From the NCBI GenBank assembly GCA_016788705.1, contig JAEUSQ010000021.1:62001-126000 (forward strand): DNA of 64,000 nt, given 5' to 3'. The stretch comes from Bacteroidetes Order II. bacterium. GTDB taxonomy: Bacteria; Bacteroidota; Rhodothermia; Rhodothermales; UBA2364. Both the position numbers and the translations under genes were made by a program. The notes under the pieces are model-generated. The model was not told where the DNA came from. It ran no database searches and saw only the letters and a program-made list of their open reading frames with translations. Position 1 is the first letter of the stretch; every line of letters begins with the position of its first letter. Shown one piece after another: positions 45,546-52,852 of this stretch.

Positions 45546-45644
45546 CTAAACGATGATCCCCTGCGCTGCATCATAAACCCGCAAACAGAAACGACGTGTC
45601 CCGCCACCAACGGTCATCAGTTCGTCAATCGCATGATCGGCTTC
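45546..45644 (-). pseudogene. Possible 3' remnant of a lost gene
   Basis: On the minus strand an open stretch of 32 codons without a start, between an in-frame TAA and TAG, reads EADHAIDELMTVGGGTRRFC and ends YDAAQGIIV. It looks protein-like in composition but is too short to identify. The rest of the 317-bp gap (45535-45851) shows no gene. Confidence 0.25.
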
Positions 45645-45851
45645 TTACATTAAAAAGTACACATCCCTTGTTTACTTTTTGATCTCATTCCGATACTGCG
45701 TTTCAATCTTGGCATTCCGAGGCTTTGTTTTGTGTAGGTATTGGGACGCGAGCCCTTTTGGAACGGATTTTTCTTTGTATCTAGAAAGGTGGCATACCGT
45801 TTGTTATCGGATAAGAACGTTAAATACCCAAACCTCATACGGTTGTTTGTA

Positions 45852-47423
45852 ATGGAAAAACAAAGTATCTACGCGCCCAAAATTATTACCGGCATCAATG
45901 TGATTGACGAAGCTTGGGGCGGTTTGTATCGGGGTGGTTCCTACCTCCTCTATGGACAAGCATGGACAGGTCGTAGTCTAATGAACCTGCAATTTGCGTT
46001 CACGGGGGTGAAGCAAAAAGAGCGCTGTCTCTATATTTTCCCCGAACGCCCCCGCGATCTCATCATTCAGGCCGCTTCTATAAACTTCGACCTGAGAGGG
46101 GCCGTAGAGGATGGTTTGGTTAAACTGATGCGGATTCCGCCGTCGTTCAAACCAAATGAACTGACGGATGAGGAACTCCACAAGGCCATTACGGATTTGG
46201 TTCAGGTGGTGGCACAGGAAAATCCGGATCGGTTGATTATTGACAACTTCAGCCGCTTTGCACAATTCAAGTCTTTCGCGGCATTCCAGGATGCCTTCAT
46301 AGACATGCTTGAACGCATTGAATTGGTGGACACAACGCTTTTGTTTGCTCTCGGCGAACCAGCCAATGACAATGCCCGTAATGTCATCGAGTTCATTGCT
46401 CGCCAAGTAACGGGTTGTATTCATGTGGCCCTCGACCAAGAAGAGCCGACTTCCTCTCGCCGTTTATTGACGATTATCCCCAATATCGGGCACCTCGAAG
46501 GACCTGTTGCAGATTATTGGGATTTGGCAGAAACGGTCTCGGAAAACGAACGTTATCTTTTGGAGCAGTCGGCCCTACAACAATCCTTTGAAGAACCAGA
46601 GCCGGAAGTACCGCAACCAGTAGTGGTGGAAGAACCCGTTGCTGCTCCCGAGCCGGAAGTGATTGTACCAGTGGTTCCTGCTGAACCCGAGCCTCCGGCT
46701 CCTGAACCTGCATTGGGCCAGCCATTCATTTTACCGACCATGCAGACACCGCGTCGGTTGTCGGAATTACCGCGTCGTTTTGGCAGTTCTGCCCGAATGC
46801 CAGCGTATGCGCCTACCAATCATGTTGTAACTCCACCACCCGTTCCGGTACAAAAACCAGAACCGATTTTGGTGACGGCACCACCGCCAGCCATAACCCA
46901 TACTCCGGTTATTCCGACGCCCTTGGCCAATCCCCTGCCTTCCTTCGAGAACCTAAGCAGTTTGCGACAGGAGGAGGAAGCCCTTGTGGAAGACGTGTTG
47001 CAGCATGAAGTTCGCGACTATACAGACCGGGCAGCATTTCAGCAAGTTCTGGAGCATCAATTCCGTTTGCGCGACCAAAATGGGCATTCTTTCCTCCTAA
47101 TCGCCATGCGCATGGATCGTGGAGAGGGCAAAAAAGTTCGTCCATTTGATTTTGAATTTATTCTGGACTTGGTAACAGATGCGCTACGCAATACCGATAG
47201 CATGCTTGTGAATCACGACCGCGAGCGCTTGGTGATGCTGCGCACGAATATCGGGGCGGAAGAGTCTCAGTCCTTCTTCACTGAACTGATGGGCCAACTC
47301 CGAAAAGAGGCGCCTCAGCAGGCAGAGCACTTGCTCCGTTCCGTATCCGCCATTGTGGTTCCAGATGGCAAACCTTTTAAAACGGCAGAAGAATTCTTGG
47401 CCTACGCCATGGATCGGCCCTAA
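45852..47423 (+). CDS. KaiC/RecA-like ATPase fused to a GGDEF-like domain
   Basis: 523 residues from ATG 45852 (MEKQSIYAPKIITGINVIDE). Residues 1-230 are a KaiC-type RecA fold: TGINVIDEAWGGLYRGGSYL, a Walker A-like loop at 35-42 (GQAWTGRS, with Arg for Lys), RCLYIFPERPRDLIIQA, and Walker B-like DRLIIDNFSRF near 135-145. A Pro/Glu/Val-rich linker follows (about 235-385). The last 130 residues look like a GGDEF-type fold (DRAAFQQVLEHQFRLRDQNG; FLLIAMRMDRGE; NHDRERLVMLRTN) but the GGDEF motif is absent. KaiC-like proteins often act as ATP-driven regulators. Upstream of the exopolysaccharide genes, 28 bp from the next; a regulatory role there is inference. Confidence 0.7.
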   Translation: MEKQSIYAPKIITGINVIDEAWGGLYRGGSYLLYGQAWTGRSLMNLQFAFTGVKQKERCLYIFPERPRDLIIQAASINFDLRGAVEDGLVKLMRIPPSFKPNELTDEELHKAITDLVQVVAQENPDRLIIDNFSRFAQFKSFAAFQDAFIDMLERIELVDTTLLFALGEPANDNARNVIEFIARQVTGCIHVALDQEEPTSSRRLLTIIPNIGHLEGPVADYWDLAETVSENERYLLEQSALQQSFEEPEPEVPQPVVVEEPVAAPEPEVIVPVVPAEPEPPAPEPALGQPFILPTMQTPRRLSELPRRFGSSARMPAYAPTNHVVTPPPVPVQKPEPILVTAPPPAITHTPVIPTPLANPLPSFENLSSLRQEEEALVEDVLQHEVRDYTDRAAFQQVLEHQFRLRDQNGHSFLLIAMRMDRGEGKKVRPFDFEFILDLVTDALRNTDSMLVNHDRERLVMLRTNIGAEESQSFFTELMGQLRKEAPQQAEHLLRSVSAIVVPDGKPFKTAEEFLAYAMDRP

Positions 47424-47451
47424 ACTCACCGCTCATTTCGCTTCATCCGCT

Positions 47452-49938
47452 ATGAAAAAGTTGCGATATACCTTCCTTGTTGTGATTGCATTGCTCCTGT
47501 GCAATCCGGTTGCCGATTCGGTTCTGGCCCAACAACGCACCACAGATACCGCCTCCGCCTCCGATCCTCTCGAACAAGCCCGGCAATTTATCCGAAAAAA
47601 ACGATATGCCGATGCCTACGACCTGCTCCAATCGGTGCGGGAACAATATGGCAACCAGCACGAGTGGATGCGTCTCACCATAGAGGCCGACGACTACTTT
47701 GTTCGCGCGAAGGGACGTTCGCTGCTTTTCCCAATAGACCGCCTCACCTACAAAGTGCGGGTGACGCCTAATGACAGCAAAACCCGCTACGAATTGGTAG
47801 ATGCCTTGATGCAGGCTGGTCGGTTTTATGAAGCCGAAGAGTTCTTGGAAGGGCAACGCTATGTAAATGCGCAAGACCCAGAGTACCTCCGTCGGAAAAA
47901 TGACATGGCTTCCCGTAAAGCAAGCCTAACAGCACAAAAAATTGCCCAGCTTCAATCTAAGGCCAATGCTAATCCCAGAGACGGACAAGCACTGCGGGAA
48001 TTGGCCTACTTCCAAGCGGTAAGTGGGAACCGCGATGCTGCAATCACGACCTATCAACGGGCCCTTACGGTGAGCAGTGATCCCGAATTGCGGTTTGAAT
48101 ATGCAGACTTATTGATGTCTATGGAGAAGTATGACATGGCGCTACCAGAAGTGGAAGCATTGATTGCGGCGCGGCCCTCCAGTTTGAAGTACAAAAATCT
48201 ATATGCTTCTATCACATTATTTAGTGGCAAAGTTACTGACCGTACCGAGCAATACCTGAACGAGTCCCTTCAACGAGAGTCTTGTAATGTGGATATTCTT
48301 GCCAACATGTCGCTCCTCAAGGTGTATCAGGGCAAACTCGACGAGGCCGACCAGTATGCACGTCGGGCGCAAACCTGTGTAGGCTCCGGCTTTAATGGCC
48401 GCCTAGAACAATTAGATGCCCTAATTGCCGAAAGTAAGCGCACGGGACGTGTGGGTTTCGGGGCCGCTGCACGATATAGTGCAGACTTGGAGCGGGCACG
48501 GCAGTTGTATCGCGAACAAAAATACTTTGATGCCGCAGATGCTTTCGAGATGTACTTCCGCAAAGGTGGCCCGGTTAAAAAAGAAATCCTTGCAGAAATG
48601 GCGAATGCCATTGCAGACGGCGGAGACCCCGAATCGGCCATTGGGGTACTACAACGGGCCTTGGTTGAAGAATATGACCAAGCATTGGTACTGCGCGTTG
48701 CCCAGCTACGCTACGACATGAATGACTTTGCGGGAACGATTGCCGTTTTGGAAGAATTGATGGACCGTGGTCATAAAAGTACAGGGGCTTACCGCTTATT
48801 GGGGGATGCGTATGCAAAAGCCCGATGGTTTGGGAAGTCTCGTGAAGCCTACAATATGGCCTTGGCACTTTCGCCGGATGACCCAGATTTACGCCAGCGC
48901 ATCACATGGGCCACACCGGGCGTTGGCAAAAGTGGATCTTATAATTATGCCGCTCTGCTGATTCCTTTTGTACGTGGTATCAGCGCCAAGGGCTTTGAAA
49001 CGAACTACGATGCTCTTGCGATGGGGGTCAGTTCTCAGATCACACTCCCGATTCCGGTAGTTCTGACCGCAGGTTTTACTTCGGGCGGAAACAAAGGGAC
49101 GGCCTTCCAGTCGCGGCCAGGTATCAGCGATCCTGTGAAAAATCCTGACGGGGATAAGCCTTTAGGTTATGGTGATACGTGGTACAACCAAGTCTCTCTT
49201 GGGGCTTTTATTGACCTTACCAAGCCGGAGCCTTATCGTTTTTATGGACATAACTATACCAATCGTATTGCAGCAGAAGGTGGTATTGTGGATTATGCAG
49301 GTGGTCGGACGGCACCTTTTGGGGCACTCCGTTATTATCACCAAACAAAAAATGTTTTTCGTCTATCACTGGGAGCAGAACGTCAGGAAGGTGCAACTGC
49401 GCTTTGGTCTCCGGCGGGCGCCCAAAATGAGTTGGTATTAAACCAAATTGGTGGCGACTTGGGTACGCCATATGGCCAGAAGTTACTATTTAATGCTTCT
49501 TATCATTACAATGTGGTAAAAGACAAGTTTGGCGAAAACAAAGGTATGTCTATTGGTGGCGATTTGGGATATAAGACCTTTCGCAACTCATGGATTGGGG
49601 CCAGCTACTATACCATCAACTACGATAATAAGGTGAACTTCTATTTTTCGCCCACAAATTGGTCGTACCAAGAAGTTATGGCATGGCTCTTGCATGAACG
49701 AGAGATGGCGGAAAAGTATTACCTCCGCTTTAAAGTAGGACCGGGGATGTTGTTAAATAACGACTTTGCCTTCGGACGTGGCGAATTGGATGTTATCTAT
49801 AAGTTTGCTCCGAATATTGGAATTGGCCTGATGGGGCGTATTACCCAGTCTTTCCGCTATCGAAATAAACTGGAAACAAACCCATATAATACCTATCAGA
49901 TTTTGGTAGGCGGTGTTAATTTCTATTGGACACTCTGA
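47452..49938 (+). CDS. TPR plus outer-membrane beta-barrel protein (PgaA/BcsC-like)
   Basis: 828 residues from ATG 47452. Signal peptide (MKKLRYTFLVVIALLLCNPV, cleaved after VLAQ). Residues about 40-480 are TPR-like helix pairs (for example DPLEQARQFIRKKRYADAYD; LRELAYFQAVSGNRDAAITT; YRLLGDAYAKARWFGKSREA). From about 505 the chain turns into alternating beta strands rich in aromatic and Gly residues ending in FYWTL (a C-terminal aromatic typical of outer-membrane barrels). This two-part plan is that of the polysaccharide exporters PgaA and BcsC, where TPRs guide the glycan to the pore. Gene order next to the synthase supports it. Confidence 0.82.
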   Translation: MKKLRYTFLVVIALLLCNPVADSVLAQQRTTDTASASDPLEQARQFIRKKRYADAYDLLQSVREQYGNQHEWMRLTIEADDYFVRAKGRSLLFPIDRLTYKVRVTPNDSKTRYELVDALMQAGRFYEAEEFLEGQRYVNAQDPEYLRRKNDMASRKASLTAQKIAQLQSKANANPRDGQALRELAYFQAVSGNRDAAITTYQRALTVSSDPELRFEYADLLMSMEKYDMALPEVEALIAARPSSLKYKNLYASITLFSGKVTDRTEQYLNESLQRESCNVDILANMSLLKVYQGKLDEADQYARRAQTCVGSGFNGRLEQLDALIAESKRTGRVGFGAAARYSADLERARQLYREQKYFDAADAFEMYFRKGGPVKKEILAEMANAIADGGDPESAIGVLQRALVEEYDQALVLRVAQLRYDMNDFAGTIAVLEELMDRGHKSTGAYRLLGDAYAKARWFGKSREAYNMALALSPDDPDLRQRITWATPGVGKSGSYNYAALLIPFVRGISAKGFETNYDALAMGVSSQITLPIPVVLTAGFTSGGNKGTAFQSRPGISDPVKNPDGDKPLGYGDTWYNQVSLGAFIDLTKPEPYRFYGHNYTNRIAAEGGIVDYAGGRTAPFGALRYYHQTKNVFRLSLGAERQEGATALWSPAGAQNELVLNQIGGDLGTPYGQKLLFNASYHYNVVKDKFGENKGMSIGGDLGYKTFRNSWIGASYYTINYDNKVNFYFSPTNWSYQEVMAWLLHEREMAEKYYLRFKVGPGMLLNNDFAFGRGELDVIYKFAPNIGIGLMGRITQSFRYRNKLETNPYNTYQILVGGVNFYWTL

Positions 49939-49988
49939 GGCGTGGGTCTTCAGGGCCTCCCCTGCCATTAAGTTCAAAATCGAAACCA

Positions 49989-50015
49989 GGCAGACCCTTA
50001 AAGTCTGCCTTTTTT
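49989..50015 (+). terminator. Terminator or attenuator inside the exopolysaccharide locus
   Basis: Perfect stem ggcagac / gtctgcc with a 7-base loop followed by six T, between the barrel gene and the glycosyltransferase gene, 19 bp before the synthase ATG. As it stands it would cut expression of the synthase unless read through. Confidence 0.82.
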
Positions 50016-50033
50016 ATTCCACCGCAAGATCAG

Positions 50034-51503
50034 ATGAAACCACCATCCTCCGAAAAGCCTTTATCTCCGAAGCGTCCTCCCGGTCCACCGCCGGAGTTGG
50101 TCTATACGGCTTTTGATCCATTGGTGGTTCCGCAATACGAACCCCTTAAGCCTGAGCGGCCTTCTGTATGGTGGTTTGGGTTTATGGTATTAGCCTTGGT
50201 CGTGGTGGTGGTGGTTCTATTTTTGTTGATTCAGAATCCTATCTTACCTGTTTTGGGGTATCGGTTGTTTGCCGATCAAGCAGTGCTCACTTGGTCTGGC
50301 TTGGTCGTACAGGCATCTACATATGTGTTGGTGGTTTTTTTGTTGGTTGTAGTGGCGCGTTATGCTTTTCAGATGCTGTTTGCGCTGCTCTATATGATCC
50401 GCTATACGTTCCGATACGGTCAAAAGCGAAGTACCTTTATGCCACCCATTTCAGTAGTGGTGCCCGCCTATAACGAAGAAAAACTCATCCGCCAAACCCT
50501 ACTTTCATTGTTATCGCTGGATTATCCCGAATATGAAGTCATCATTGTGGATGATGGGTCGCGAGACAATACTGCCCGAATCGTAGAACGTGTCTTGGGA
50601 AAACACGGAAATGCGACACTGCGGCTTGTTACAAAACCAAATGGCGGAAAAGCTTCGGCCCTGAATGCCGGAATACAGGTTGCGAAGTATGATTTTGTCC
50701 TCTGTGCAGACGGCGATTCCAATCTTGCACCAGAGACCCTACGCATGGCCATCCGACATATGGAGGATCCTAAAATTGGGGCTGTAGCCGGAAATGTTAA
50801 AGTCCTAAACCGCAATACATGGTGGACTACTTTTCAGGCGTTGGAATATGTGGAAGGGTTAAACCTGACCCGAACGGCCCAAAGTTTTTTTAAGCTAGTA
50901 AACATCGTACCTGGTCCGGTTGGACTTTTCCGGAAAGCCACCATCGAAAAAGTAGGCTGGTATAGTTCCGACACTTTTGCCGAAGACTGCGACATCACCC
51001 TGAAGATGTTACGACAGGGTTGGCGAGTGGTTTATGAGCCAATGGCCATTTCTTGGACGGAAGCGCCCAATACCATTTCCTCCCTCATGAAGCAACGTTA
51101 TCGCTGGACACGGGGTATCCTGCAAGCGATTCGCAAAAACCGTCATCAGAAATGGTCTAATTTTGGTGCATGGTTGCAAATGTGGTTGGTGATCTTCGAG
51201 GCTTTTGTCTGGCCATTCGCGAATGTATTTGCAACGGTCTATTTTATCTATGTGGCGTTTGCCTATAGCATTGCCTATTATTTGCTCTATTGGTGGTTGG
51301 GTCTCACTTTGTTGGATATGGCGATGGCCCTTTGTGCCGTTGCAGCCGAGAAGGAAGAGATTCGGCTGGTATGGTATGCTATTTTTTATCGCATCTTCTT
51401 CGTGTTGGTGATAGATATTTGTAAAATATTAGCAACCATCGAGGAGCTATTGGGTATTCGGATGGGATGGGGCAAATTGGAACGCATTGGTGCCCGCTTA
51501 TAG
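50034..51503 (+). CDS. Processive family 2 glycosyltransferase (PgaC/IcaA-like)
   Basis: 489 residues from ATG 50034. Two N-terminal transmembrane helices (about 46-68 and 88-122) precede the GT2 domain: first Asp motif VDDGSRDN (D173-D174), DGDS (D226, D228), the TED-like AEDCD (D318, D320) with the base, and QRYRW (354-358), the mark of processive synthases. About four helices follow (380-470). This D,D,D,QxxRW set is shared by PgaC/IcaA (poly-beta-1,6-GlcNAc), cellulose, hyaluronan and NodC synthases; overall length fits PgaC best. There is no PilZ domain, unlike BcsA. A Pro-rich N-terminal tail of 45 residues is unusual. The sugar cannot be read from the sequence. Confidence 0.88.
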   Translation: MKPPSSEKPLSPKRPPGPPPELVYTAFDPLVVPQYEPLKPERPSVWWFGFMVLALVVVVVVLFLLIQNPILPVLGYRLFADQAVLTWSGLVVQASTYVLVVFLLVVVARYAFQMLFALLYMIRYTFRYGQKRSTFMPPISVVVPAYNEEKLIRQTLLSLLSLDYPEYEVIIVDDGSRDNTARIVERVLGKHGNATLRLVTKPNGGKASALNAGIQVAKYDFVLCADGDSNLAPETLRMAIRHMEDPKIGAVAGNVKVLNRNTWWTTFQALEYVEGLNLTRTAQSFFKLVNIVPGPVGLFRKATIEKVGWYSSDTFAEDCDITLKMLRQGWRVVYEPMAISWTEAPNTISSLMKQRYRWTRGILQAIRKNRHQKWSNFGAWLQMWLVIFEAFVWPFANVFATVYFIYVAFAYSIAYYLLYWWLGLTLLDMAMALCAVAAEKEEIRLVWYAIFYRIFFVLVIDICKILATIEELLGIRMGWGKLERIGARL

Positions 51504-51848
51504 GGTTTTGGCGCATGCACTGTCTGGCATTTTCGGGTATTCTGGAAAGGGATATATTCACCATGAATCACCATTTTAGGAGGATGTTTGATACCTACTT
51601 AAAAAAACACGGTGAATATTGGGTTTTGGGCACACTGTTTGCAATTTAAGAACTATACGTTCCAAACATGTACGAGGGCGTCCTTTAATACAAAGATGAC
51701 CGCAATGTATGTGACGTAAAAAGTTATATTCATAAAACTTAAATCGCCTTTAGCCTGTTTTTGACGGAACCAAAAAACGGATTGGCGATACATAAAAAAT
51801 GGAACAACGGTTCTTGCGTGTGCCCACCATTCAATCTGTTTTACTGCT
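51504..51848. other. Gap between glycosyltransferase and Pro-rich membrane protein
   Basis: 345 bp with no credible gene on either strand and no clear terminator. A short minus-strand frame near 51660-51733 has a hydrophobic product (MNITFYVTYIAVIFVLKD) but no other support. Confidence 0.4.
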
Positions 51849-52832
51849 ATGGAAGCCCAAAGTCTGACAATCATTACGACCATTATTCTGGTACTGATGC
51901 TGGGAACACTGATTTTCAGTTTTGTACAGTACTGGCTCCACCGTATCCGCGAGCGTCAGGCGCGCAAAGATGAAGAGGCACTTCGTCAGATTGGGCCTCC
52001 CAAGCCCTATGTACTGACCGAAGCCGCAACGACGACTACGGTGAAACCAACCGTTCCACCGCCCGTTCCGGTTACGCCCAAGGCCATTACGAAGACGCTG
52101 CACAAAGCCCTCGCTTCTCAAAACGAGCACCCAACAACCGAGACACCCGTACCCAAAAAAGAGAAAACACCTTTCACCGTCACCATGTTGGAGCCTCCAA
52201 CTGGAGAGCGTAAGGCTACAGAAACGCCCGTTTCCGAAAACATTCCTCGCGAGCCTGTTTCAGAAACAATGGTTGGAGAGATGCCGGAAAATAAACAGCC
52301 TGAAATTAAAGAAAAAATGGGGCTATCCAGCAGTAAAACAGAACTCGGCGAGCATACAGCAGACAAAAAGGAAAGCATAACCGCACCTCAGGAAACATCG
52401 GTATCGGAGATAAGGAACATCCCTCAAGTAATGTTGCCAGATATGCCTACAACGGAACGGAGCATAGACGAGGTCTTTACGCCGCCTGTTTTAAGTGTGA
52501 GTCCAGAGCCGCAGACCGGAGACGGCGTTTATTCAGGCGGCGACTCGGCGGGCAGTTTGCATGCATTTGAAGATCTGGTAGGGCCAGAACCCTTGGTATT
52601 GGAATCTATTGGTTTATCGGATGTTCAGGATGTTTCTCCGTTAATACCGTCCAATAACCTTCTCTTTATGGTTCCAGTAGAGCTTTCTGCCATGCGGCCA
52701 CGTATGACCATTACGCGACCTGTACCTAAGAAAAAGACGACACCGCCTCCTGCTAAGCCTCAACCGATGCCCCATACTCCCCCGCCTCCATCTATACCTC
52801 CGCGTCGGGATGAAAAGCCTGAATGGAACTGA
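51849..52832 (+). CDS. Membrane-anchored Pro/Glu/Thr-rich protein
   Basis: 327 residues. One transmembrane helix at about 7-29 (LTIITTIILVLMLGTLIFSF) is followed by a basic patch (HRIRERQARKDEEA) and a long low-complexity, Pro/Thr/Glu-rich domain ending in Pro-rich runs (PPRRDEKPEWN). No fold is recognised. It sits 20 bp upstream of the NodB-like protein, so they are surely coexpressed. It may span the periplasm or scaffold the synthase, an inference from context only. Confidence 0.72.
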   Translation: MEAQSLTIITTIILVLMLGTLIFSFVQYWLHRIRERQARKDEEALRQIGPPKPYVLTEAATTTTVKPTVPPPVPVTPKAITKTLHKALASQNEHPTTETPVPKKEKTPFTVTMLEPPTGERKATETPVSENIPREPVSETMVGEMPENKQPEIKEKMGLSSSKTELGEHTADKKESITAPQETSVSEIRNIPQVMLPDMPTTERSIDEVFTPPVLSVSPEPQTGDGVYSGGDSAGSLHAFEDLVGPEPLVLESIGLSDVQDVSPLIPSNNLLFMVPVELSAMRPRMTITRPVPKKKTTPPPAKPQPMPHTPPPPSIPPRRDEKPEWN

Positions 52833-52852
52833 AATTGTAGATCATTTGCCCT

